From Microbacterium yannicii PS01 (lineage in GTDB: Bacteria > Actinomycetota > Actinomycetes > Actinomycetales > Microbacteriaceae): a DNA stretch of 64,000 nucleotides. Below, in pieces: positions 8,155-16,600 of this stretch; positions within the stretch are counted from its first letter, which is position 1; every line of letters starts with the position of its first letter. Both the position numbers and the translations under genes were made by a program. Location of the stretch: assembly GCF_000304335.1 (NCBI RefSeq), contig NZ_CAJF01000009.1, positions 1-64,000 of the forward strand. Reading direction: 5' to 3'. The notes under the pieces are model-generated. The model searched no databases. It was given only the letters and a program-made list of their open reading frames with translations, and was not told where the DNA came from.

Positions 8155-9312
8155 GTGCAGCTGTCGATCATCGTCCCCACCTACAACGAGGCTCCCAACA
8201 TCGCGGAGCTCGTTCGGCGCATCGCTGCGGCCGTGGCACAGGTGCGGCCCGCGATCGAGGCCGAGATCGTCTTCGTGGACGACAGCACGGATGCCACGGC
8301 CGACGTGATCCGTCAGGTCGCGGCATCCGCTCCCCTGCCCGTGCGTCTGGTCGATCGCGACGTGGCGACCGGCGGGCTCGGGGGCGCGGTGCTCGAGGGC
8401 TTCACCGCGGCGGAGGCGGACGCCTGTCTCGTCATCGACGGTGACCTGCAGCATCCGCCCGAGAAGATCCCCGAGCTGTGGCAGCGGTTCTCGCGCGGCG
8501 ACGTCGATATCGTGATCGGGTCGCGCTACGCCGGTGGCGGCACCTCGAGCGGACTCGCCGACCGCACGCGCGTGCTGGTGTCGACGGTGTCCACGGCGGT
8601 GACGAGGGCCATGTTCCCGATCCGGCTGAAGGACGTCACCGACCCGATGACCGGGTACTTCCTGATCGACCGGCGCACGGTGGACCAGGCGCTGCTCAAG
8701 CCCCGCGGGTTCAAGATCCTCCTCGAGATCCTCGCGCGGCGGCCGATGCGCATCGCCGAGGTGCCCTTCGACTTCGGCGACCGGCACGCCGGCGAGTCGA
8801 AGGCGTCGGTGCGTCAGGGCGTGCACTTCCTGACCCAGCTGACGGCGCTCCGCTTCGGCAAGATGTCGCTGTTCGCCGTCATCGGCGGGCTCGGGGCGGT
8901 CGCCAACGTCGCGATCGTGTGGGCCCTCACCCAGCTCGGTGTCGGCTACATCGTCGCCGCGATCATCGCGGCCGAGGTGACGATCATCGGCAACTTCCTG
9001 CTGCAGGAGCGCTTCGTCTTCCACGACATGCGCCACACCGCGTCGGGCGGCTGGCTGCGTTTCGCCAAGTCCTTCTCGTTCAACAACGCCGAGGCGCTCG
9101 TGCGCATCCCGATCATCGCGCTCATGGTCGAGTCGTGGCACTTCTCCGCGGTGGTGGCGACGGCCCTCACCCTCGTGGTGGCCTTCTTCGTGCGATTCGT
9201 CTTCCACTCGCTCGTGGTCTACGCGCCCCGCAAGGCGGGCGCGGAGCCCAGCCGTGCACGGCGCATCGTCGAGGAGCTGGACGCGCAGGCCACCGCACCG
9301 GGTGAGCTGTAG
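8155..9312 (+). CDS. polyprenol-phosphate sugar transferase (GT2) fused to a GtrA membrane domain
   Basis: The 385-residue protein has two parts. Residues 1-230 form a GT-A glycosyltransferase of the dolichol-phosphate mannose synthase type (LSIIVPTYNEAPNI, DxD-type VIDGDLQHPPEKIP near residue 94). Residues about 236-365 form a four-helix GtrA domain. It should transfer a sugar from a nucleotide donor to a lipid phosphate on the cytoplasmic face and help flip or use it. The GTG at 8155 is preferred because GGAGGA (8140-8145) is well spaced from it; an ATG at 8137 is in frame but overlaps that site. It stands at the edge of the polysaccharide locus. Confidence 0.87.
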   Translation: MQLSIIVPTYNEAPNIAELVRRIAAAVAQVRPAIEAEIVFVDDSTDATADVIRQVAASAPLPVRLVDRDVATGGLGGAVLEGFTAAEADACLVIDGDLQHPPEKIPELWQRFSRGDVDIVIGSRYAGGGTSSGLADRTRVLVSTVSTAVTRAMFPIRLKDVTDPMTGYFLIDRRTVDQALLKPRGFKILLEILARRPMRIAEVPFDFGDRHAGESKASVRQGVHFLTQLTALRFGKMSLFAVIGGLGAVANVAIVWALTQLGVGYIVAAIIAAEVTIIGNFLLQERFVFHDMRHTASGGWLRFAKSFSFNNAEALVRIPIIALMVESWHFSAVVATALTLVVAFFVRFVFHSLVVYAPRKAGAEPSRARRIVEELDAQATAPGEL

Positions 9313-9391
9313 CGCGGGCGAGTCGTAAGAGGGGGAGACGCGCGCCCGTCCACTCGGCTACGCTCTGACCACGCAGGCTGGGGAGCACGCT

Positions 9392-10333
9392 ATGGGTCGC
9401 AACGGACCGCCCTCGTCGACCGTCGATGGGGCGGCCGTGTCGGACTCCACGCGCTTCGACGAGCCCTCACCCACCCCGCCGCTGCGGGCGTCCGCCCACG
9501 GCGCCGTCGTCATCCCCGCCCGCGACGAGGCCGGCGTGATCGCCCGGACACTGCGGTCGCTGATTCCGCTGACCGCGCTCGAGGGAATCGAGATCATCGT
9601 CGCGTGCAACGGCTGCTCGGACGGCACCGCGGCGATCGCCGCGGGATTCGAAGGGGTGCGGGTCGCCCAGACCGACACGGCGTCGAAGGCCGCTGGACTG
9701 AACCTCGGCGATCGCGTCGCGACATCGTGGCCGCGGCTCTACCTCGACGCCGACATCGAGATCGCCCCCAGTGCCGTGCTCGCGGTGTTCGACGCGCTTG
9801 ACGAGCCGGGTGTCCTCGCCGCCCGTCCGTACTACGCCTACGACACGACGGGGGCGACCGTTCCCGTGCGGGCCTACTACCGGGCGCGCAGCCGAGCCTC
9901 GGCGCCGGCCACACGGCTGTGGGGAGCCGGCGGCTACGCGGTCAGCGAGCAGGGTCATGCCCGGTTCGCCGAATTCCCTCGCGTGACCGCAGACGACTCG
10001 TGGTTCGACGAGCAGTTCCGTGACCACGAGAAGCGCGTCGTGCCGACCGCTCCGATGCGCGTCCGCACGCCGCGCGACACTCGGGCCCTGATGGCGGTGC
10101 TGAGGCGCCAGCGTCGCGGCCACCGCGAGCTCGGGATTCCGTCTCACGCGACCTCGCGCACGCGTTCGATCATCTCGGCGATCCGCGGACCGCGCAGCGC
10201 TGCGGACGCCGGCTGGTACATCCTTCTCAGCCTCGCGGCACGTCGACGGGTGCGCCCGGCCTCGCGGAGCGCTGCCGAACACCCCTGGGAGCGCGACGCC
10301 TCCAGCCGCACCGATGCGGCGACGCAAAGATGA
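9392..10333 (+). CDS. family 2 glycosyltransferase
   Basis: The 313-residue GT-A glycosyltransferase begins its catalytic fold at AVVIPARDEAGVIARTL, has the ribose-contact region IIVACNGCSDGT, and a DxD-type motif in LYLDADIEIAP. No membrane helices are evident. GGGGAG lies seven bases before the ATG. Its stop codon overlaps the start of the next GMC oxidoreductase gene (ATGA), so the two are coupled. Donor and acceptor are unknown. The context is surface-polysaccharide synthesis. Confidence 0.85.
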   Translation: MGRNGPPSSTVDGAAVSDSTRFDEPSPTPPLRASAHGAVVIPARDEAGVIARTLRSLIPLTALEGIEIIVACNGCSDGTAAIAAGFEGVRVAQTDTASKAAGLNLGDRVATSWPRLYLDADIEIAPSAVLAVFDALDEPGVLAARPYYAYDTTGATVPVRAYYRARSRASAPATRLWGAGGYAVSEQGHARFAEFPRVTADDSWFDEQFRDHEKRVVPTAPMRVRTPRDTRALMAVLRRQRRGHRELGIPSHATSRTRSIISAIRGPRSAADAGWYILLSLAARRRVRPASRSAAEHPWERDASSRTDAATQR

Positions 10334-11982
10334 CCGTGCTCGCCGCGCACGAGACGCCCACCGGGCCGTACGACTGCTGCGTGGTCGGGACCGGCCCGGT
10401 CGGGCTGGCTTTCGCCATCGAATCGGCCGAGGCGGGCAGCCGGGTGCTGCTCCTCGATGCCGGAGACACCTCTTCCGGCGGGATCGGGCTCACATCCGCC
10501 GAGAGCGCTCGCACCGAGATCACCGATCCCGCGCGACATGCGCCGCTCGATCTCACGCTTCGCCGGGGTCTCGGTGGAACGTCATGGCTGTGGGGCGGCC
10601 GTTGTGTCGCGTTCGAACCGATCGACTTCGAGCGTCGGGACTATGTCCCGAGCGCGGACTGGCCCCTGACCTTCGACGATGTCGTCGAGTGGTACGAACC
10701 GGCCGCGCGACACCTCGACTGCGGTGCGGGCGTCTTCCGCTCGCCGCTGCCCGACTGGCCGGGGCTGAGCGATTTCCGGATGTCGAACCTCGAGCGCTGG
10801 GCGCGCCAGCCGCGCCTCGCACGGGGCCTGGGCGCCCGCGCCACCGCGCACCCTCGGATCGACGCCGTCTTCGGTGCGCGCCTCGACGACATCGCGTTCG
10901 ACGCCGACGGAGCGGTGTCGCACCTCGTCGTCGTGCGCGGCGGAAGGTCGACCGAAGTGCAGGCGGGCGCCTACGTGCTCGCTCTCGGCGGACTCGAGAC
11001 GACGCGCTTGCTGCTGGGCGTGCAACGCCGCATGCCGCACGCCTTCGGAGGCGTGGACGGCCCACTCGGTCGGTACTACATGGGGCATGCGACGGGAAGC
11101 GTGGCGGATGTCGTGCTCGACGACCCCGGCGGAGCGGCGGACCTCGACTTCGTCCGCGACGAACATGACACGTACATCCGCCGGCGCTTCACGCTCGCGC
11201 CGGAGGCTCAGCGCCGTCATGGCGTGCTCAACACGGCCTTCTATCTCGACAATCCGCCGTTCTACGAGGACGGGCACCGCAGCGCGACGCTGTCTGCGGT
11301 GTTCCTGGCGATCGCCGTCCCGATCTTCGGGCGACGCGTCCTGGCGGAGGGCATCCGGCTGCGCCACGTCGGGCCGCGGCCGTACCGCATCAGGCAGCAC
11401 CTGGCCAATGTGCTTCGCAGGCCCTGGCGTGCGATGGCCGACGTCGCCGGCATCCTCTCCCTGCGATACCTCTCGCGTGTCCGCAAGCCAGGATTCCTCC
11501 TTCGCAACGAGGGCGGGCGGTACGCCCTCCACTACCACTCCGAACAGCTGCCCAATCCCGAGAGCCGGATGTCGCTGCGGACGAACGCCGACGGCGTCGA
11601 TGTGCTCCACCTCGACTACCGCTACCTGGAGGAGGACATCGACTCGCTGCTGCGCGCGCACGAGCTGCTCGATGCGGAGCTGCGGTCGGCCGGCCTCGGG
11701 CACCTGGAGTATCTCGCCGACGATGCCGCGGCGGTGCGGGGCGCGGCATGGGACCAGGCGACCGACGGCTTCCACAGCATCGGCACCACCCGTATGAGCG
11801 CCGATCCCGCGCACGGCGTGGTCGACCGGGACTGCCGCGTGCACGGCATCGCCAATCTCTACATCGCCTCGAGCAGCGTCTTCCCCACGAGCGCCGAGGC
11901 GAATCCCACGTTCTTCGCCGCCGTCCTCGCGGTGCGGCTGGCTCATCATCTGCGTCCCGCCCGTGCGAGTCCCGCGCCCTAG
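10330..11982 (+). CDS. GMC-family oxidoreductase in polysaccharide locus
   Basis: The 550-residue FAD enzyme has the dinucleotide motif CVVGTGPVGLAFAIE (residues 17-31) and the GMC-like LGGTSWLWGGRC block. The C-terminal catalytic stretch is GFHSIGTTRMS, followed by SSSVFPTSAEANPTFFA. It resembles the membrane-associated GMC enzymes often found beside exopolysaccharide genes rather than the choline dehydrogenase type at 523-2319. The ATGA overlap with the preceding glycosyltransferase implies a joint role, perhaps oxidation of a sugar or lipid hydroxyl. Its stop shares CTAG with the stop of the convergent gene. The substrate is not predictable. Confidence 0.85.
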   Translation: MTVLAAHETPTGPYDCCVVGTGPVGLAFAIESAEAGSRVLLLDAGDTSSGGIGLTSAESARTEITDPARHAPLDLTLRRGLGGTSWLWGGRCVAFEPIDFERRDYVPSADWPLTFDDVVEWYEPAARHLDCGAGVFRSPLPDWPGLSDFRMSNLERWARQPRLARGLGARATAHPRIDAVFGARLDDIAFDADGAVSHLVVVRGGRSTEVQAGAYVLALGGLETTRLLLGVQRRMPHAFGGVDGPLGRYYMGHATGSVADVVLDDPGGAADLDFVRDEHDTYIRRRFTLAPEAQRRHGVLNTAFYLDNPPFYEDGHRSATLSAVFLAIAVPIFGRRVLAEGIRLRHVGPRPYRIRQHLANVLRRPWRAMADVAGILSLRYLSRVRKPGFLLRNEGGRYALHYHSEQLPNPESRMSLRTNADGVDVLHLDYRYLEEDIDSLLRAHELLDAELRSAGLGHLEYLADDAAAVRGAAWDQATDGFHSIGTTRMSADPAHGVVDRDCRVHGIANLYIASSSVFPTSAEANPTFFAAVLAVRLAHHLRPARASPAP

Positions 11983-12890
11983 CGACGGGAGCGGCCCGGG
12001 CGAAGGCGCGCGGCGCGGAGCTTGACCGTATCGATGGCGTCGGGACCGTACAGTGCGACGGCGAGGCGCTTGGCGGCGCCGCGCGCCACCTCGCGGCCGG
12101 TGCGCAGCGGCCCGGACACGAACCGATCTCGTGCCAGGCGGCCGAGACCCGGCTCGGGGAACGCCGCCAGCATCGGGTCGAATCGCCCGCGAAACGCCTT
12201 CGGGCTCACAAGGCGACCCCGGACGCGGTTGCTGACGTTCTCGCCGTGCACGACCTGGAGCCACCCCGGCTCGCCGCGCAGCGAGCGCACCGCCATGGTC
12301 TCGCCGAGCCGGTTGTGCGGGCGCAGCCAGCAGGTGACGGGCGGGTCGCCGGGGGCATCCCAGGGCTCCGCGACCGAGCAGAAGGCGTTGTCGCGGTCGA
12401 CGCGGTGGTACAGCCGCTTCGCTTCGGCGATGAGCCCGTCGGCGAGATAGATCGCCGTCCGAACGCCCGGCACAACCGCGCGCTGCACCCGGTCGAGGAA
12501 GTCGGAGGCGAGTGCGTCGTCGTTGTCGAGGTTGGTGGTGATCAGCATCCGCCCGGGCGCGCGGCCCGCCACGCGGCGGATGTCGGCCATCCTCTCCTCG
12601 TACGACACCGACGACCGGAAGACGGGCGTGAAGACCCCGTCGTTCACGTCGTCGATCCACTGCCGGAGCCAGTCCGGGCTCTGCGGATCGAAGTAGATGA
12701 TCCATTCGGCGCGCGCACCCACCTGCCGGCGCATCGAGGGCAGGCAGTACCGCTCGAACAGCGCGACGCGAGAGCGCAGCCATCCCTCCTTCGCGCGCAC
12801 GACGCTCTCGAACCCCGGGGTCGGGACGTTGAATCTCGTGAGCACGACGTGAGCCACTCCGGACGGGGCGATGGAGTCCTCGCCAGTCAT
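11979..12890 (-). CDS. putative rhamnosyltransferase-type glycosyltransferase
   Basis: The 303-residue protein begins VAHVVLTRFNVP and contains WIIYFDPQSPDWLRQWI and TTNLDNDDALASDF. This pattern is typical of the putative rhamnosyl transferase family (Rhamno_transf), which has a GT-A-like fold with the acidic motif NLDNDDA. No membrane segment is evident. It is coupled to the acetyltransferase gene upstream by an ATGA overlap, so both probably act on the same glycan. The family assignment comes from motif recognition; the sugar transferred is not established. Confidence 0.75.
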   Translation of the reverse strand: MTGEDSIAPSGVAHVVLTRFNVPTPGFESVVRAKEGWLRSRVALFERYCLPSMRRQVGARAEWIIYFDPQSPDWLRQWIDDVNDGVFTPVFRSSVSYEERMADIRRVAGRAPGRMLITTNLDNDDALASDFLDRVQRAVVPGVRTAIYLADGLIAEAKRLYHRVDRDNAFCSVAEPWDAPGDPPVTCWLRPHNRLGETMAVRSLRGEPGWLQVVHGENVSNRVRGRLVSPKAFRGRFDPMLAAFPEPGLGRLARDRFVSGPLRTGREVARGAAKRLAVALYGPDAIDTVKLRAARLRPGRSRR

Positions 12891-13501
12891 CGTCCTGACC
12901 CGTCGGCTTCGACCCGCGTCAGCGCGCCGTCCGTCTCGCGATACCGCTCCCCGGTTTCACGGCACACCCACCCGTCCTCGTCGGCCACCAGCGGCGTTCC
13001 CGACCTGCCGACCCAGCCGACGCGGCGCCCGGGCACGCCGACCACCAGCGCGTGGCGGGGGACGTCCTTGGTCACCACTGCGCCTGCCGCGACGAGCGCC
13101 CACTCGCCGATCGTGACCGGCGCGACACAGACGGCTCGAGCGCCGATCGAGGCTCCGCGCTCGATCGTGACCCCGACCGCCGTCCAGTCGTCGTGGCTCT
13201 TCGCCGAGAGATCCGGGTTGACCGCACGGGGGAACTCGTCATTCGTCAGGACGGCGGCCGGGCCGATGAAGACGCCGTCGCCCAATCGGGCCGGCTCGTA
13301 CACGAGCGCGTAGTTCTGGATCTTGCACGCGTCGCCGAGCACGACCCCGGGACCGATGTAGGCCCCCCGACCGACGTTGCAATCGGCGCCGATCGTCGCG
13401 TCCTCACGGATCTGCGCAAGGTGCCACACCCGCGATCGCGGACCGATCCGTGCACTCTCGGCCACATCCGCGGAGCGGTGGACCACCGGATCATCGGTCA
13501 T
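12887..13501 (-). CDS. hexapeptide-repeat sugar-nucleotide N-acetyltransferase (WlbB/WbpD-like)
   Basis: The 204-residue left-handed beta-helix acyltransferase shows repeated hexapeptides (ARIGPRSRVW, ATIGADCNVG, AYIGPGVVLG). It also has the family block IQNYALVYEPARLGDGVFIGP with an insertion NDEFPRAVNPD. These are hallmarks of enzymes that acetylate a 3-amino group of UDP-2-acetamido-3-amino-2,3-dideoxy-glucuronate. The oxidoreductase and aminotransferase expected for that pathway have candidates on the opposite strand (19521-20585 and 24297-25412). It is the first gene of a leftward pair, with the divergent giant secreted protein gene on the other side. Confidence 0.85.
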   Translation of the reverse strand: MTDDPVVHRSADVAESARIGPRSRVWHLAQIREDATIGADCNVGRGAYIGPGVVLGDACKIQNYALVYEPARLGDGVFIGPAAVLTNDEFPRAVNPDLSAKSHDDWTAVGVTIERGASIGARAVCVAPVTIGEWALVAAGAVVTKDVPRHALVVGVPGRRVGWVGRSGTPLVADEDGWVCRETGERYRETDGALTRVEADGSGR

Positions 13502-13534
13502 TCCGGCCCCCTTCGGACAGAATTCGCTGATGGG

Positions 13535-13564
13535 TTACGAACTGCGTGCGCTTGAGGATACAAT
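13535..13564 (+). promoter_or_regulatory. candidate promoter for the giant secreted protein gene
   Basis: TTACGA (13535-13540) and TACAAT (13559-13564) are separated by 18 bp in the 180-bp gap between divergent genes. The -10 match is good and the -35 is weak. A transcript from here would have a leader of about 110 nt. Confidence 0.35.
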
Positions 13565-13681
13565 GCGCACAAGACCCGCCCGTGTGCACTGGGGATGTAT
13601 CGCACACGGAGCCTCTCAAGTCGGCCACCCGAGGCAGACCGAGAGGTATCACCGACGAGGGCGTCGGGAACTGGTTGTGCA

Positions 13682-16600
13682 ATGGGGAAGAACGCGCCTG
13701 GGGCGCCCGTTCGGCCGCGCCGAACGAGGATGGCCGCCATCGCCGCGCTCGCCGCGCTCGTGGCGGCGGTGTTCATCGCGGTCACGCCGGAGCCGTCGGC
13801 GCGGGCCGCGAGCCCATGCGGCCCGACCATCAACGCGATCGCCTGCGAGAACCAGAAACCGGGCACGCCGCGGTCGGAGTGGGATATCTCAGGTGCCGGC
13901 GACCCGTCCATCCAGGGCTTCTCGACCGACATCTCGGTGGATGCCGGGCAGAGGATCGACTTCAAGATCGACACGGATGCCTCTGCCTACAGCATCCGGA
14001 TCTATCGCACGGGCTGGTATCAGGGCCTGGGTGCGCGCTTCATCACGTCGCTCACCCCGTCGGCGACTCTGCCGCAGCGGCAGCCGGAGTGCGTCTCGGA
14101 TGCGCAGACCGAGCTGTACGACTGCGGCACGTGGGGCGTCTCGGCCTCATGGAACGTGCCGGCCGACGCCGTGTCGGGGGTGTACGTCGCGCGGCTGGTC
14201 CGCCAGGACACCGGCGGCGACAGCCACATCGTCTTCGTCGTTCGCGACGACGGGAACGCCTCGGAGGTGCTCTTCCAGACCTCCGACCCGACCTGGCACG
14301 CGTACAACACCTACGGCGGGTCGAGCTTCTACCAGGGCGGCGCTCATGGGCGCGCGTACAAGGTCAGCTACAACCGCCCCTTCGCGACCCGCGGGGGCGT
14401 GACGGCGCGCGACTTCTACTTCAGCAGCGAGTACGCCACCGTCCGGTTCCTCGAGCGCAACGGCTACGACACGAGCTACATCGCCGGCGTCGACACGGAC
14501 CGGCGAGGCGGGGAGCTGCGCAACCACAAGGTCTTCCTCTCGGTCGGTCACGACGAGTACTGGTCGGGAGCGCAGCGTGCCAACATCGCATCGGCACGCG
14601 ATGCCGGCGTGAATCTCCAGTTCCTCACCGGGAACGAGGGGTACTGGCGCACGCGCTACGAGCCGTCGGTCGACGGAGCGAGCACCGCCCATCGCACGCT
14701 GGTGTCGTACAAGGAGACGTGGGGCGACGCATCGACCCCCGGGGGCGGCAAGATCGACCCGAGCGCCGAATGGACCGGCACCTCCCGTGATCCGCGATTC
14801 GCCACGGCGGCCCAGGGCGGACGCAACCCCGAGAACGCCCTCACCGGGACGATGTACATGGTCAACCACAACGACCTGCCCGTCACCGTGAACGCCGAGG
14901 AAGGCAAGACGCGCCTCTGGCGCAACACCGGTCTGTCGTCGCTGAGCGGAACAAGCACGGCGGCTCTGGCGCCTCACACCGTGGGGTACGAGTCGAACGA
15001 AGACATCGACAACGGCTTCCGGCCCGCGGGCCTGATCCGGCTGTCGACGACCCGTGGCCCGACGCCTCAGTACCTGACCGACTACGGCAACACCGTCGTC
15101 GAGGGCACGACCGAGCACCACGTCACGCTCTACCGGGCCGCCAGCGGAGCGCTCGTGTTCTCCTCGGCGAGCATCCAGTGGGGATGGGGACTCGACCAGA
15201 CGCACGACGGGAACGGCGCTCCCGCCGACGTACGGATGCAGCAGGCGCAGGTGAACCTCCTCGCAGACATGGGAGCGCAGCCCGGAACCCTCATGACCGG
15301 CCTGCAGGCCGCCTCGAGGAGCACGGACGCCACAGCGCCCACCACGACCATCACGTCGCCGACGAACGGGCAGTCCATCCCGCACGGCACGACGGTGAGC
15401 GTGACGGGAACCGCCGCCGACGTCGGCGGCCGAGTCGCGGGCGTGGAGGTGTCGACCGACGGCGGCGAGACCTGGCGGCTCGCGTCCGGCACCACGTCAT
15501 GGACCTTCTCCTACGTGCAGCAGGGCTCGGGAACGGCGTCGGTCCGTGCACGGGCGATCGACGACAGCGCCAACTTCGCGGCAGCCGGAATCTCTGTGCC
15601 AGTGCAGGTGCGCGGACCGTACTCGGTGTTCGGCACGACGGCCCCCAAACTCGAAGCGGTCAGTGACACGTCTCCCGCCGAGCTCGGATTGCGGTTCACC
15701 CCCGAGGTCGATGGATTCGTCTCAGGTGTGCGGTTCTTCAAGGGCTCCACCAACACCGGATCCCACGTCGGGTCGCTGTGGTCGCCGCAGGGTGCGCGCA
15801 TGGCCACCGTCACCTTCGCCGGCGAGTCGGCGCGCGGGTGGCAGACGGCCCTGTTCAGCGAGCCGATCCCCGTCGTGGCCGGCACGCGCTACACCGTCTC
15901 GTACACCGCGCCGGCGGGCGGCTACGCCTACGAGGAGTGGTACTGGCCGTACCGTGCCCGCAAGAGCGCACCGCTGAGCGCGCCGACGACGACCGGCACG
16001 TCCGCGGCCGGCGTGTACGGCAACACCGGGTTCTTCCCGACGGCCACCTACCGCGACGCGAACTACTTCGTCGATGCGGTGTTCGAGGCCGCACAGGATT
16101 GGCCGGTCCGCCTGACGGCTCAATCGCCCTCCGCCGGGGCGAGCGGCGTCGCGCGGGATGCCGTGATCTCGACGCAGTTCACGCGCCCGGTGCAGCCGGC
16201 ATCGGTCGCCATGACCGTCGCTGGGCCGGACGGCGCCGCCGTGGCCGGCGCCACGTCGTACGACGCCGCGACCCGGACCGCGCGGTTCGCTCCGTCCCAG
16301 CCGTTCGCACCGACCACGCGGTACACCGTCACGGTTGCCGCTGTCCCGGTCGACGCGACCACCTTCGACGCCGGGGCGCCATGGACCTTCACGACCGCGA
16401 ACGACTCGTCGTCCAACGCCTGCCCGTGCACCCTGTACACCAGCGCCGATGTGCCGCCGATCGCGTCGGTCGCCGACTCGCGGGTCACCGTCGGCACCAG
16501 GTTCAGCGTCACCGAACCGGGGTTCATCGCCGGCCTCAGCTTCTACAAGGGCACCGGGAACACCGGGGTCCATGTCGGCAGCCTGTGGTCGGCTGGCCAG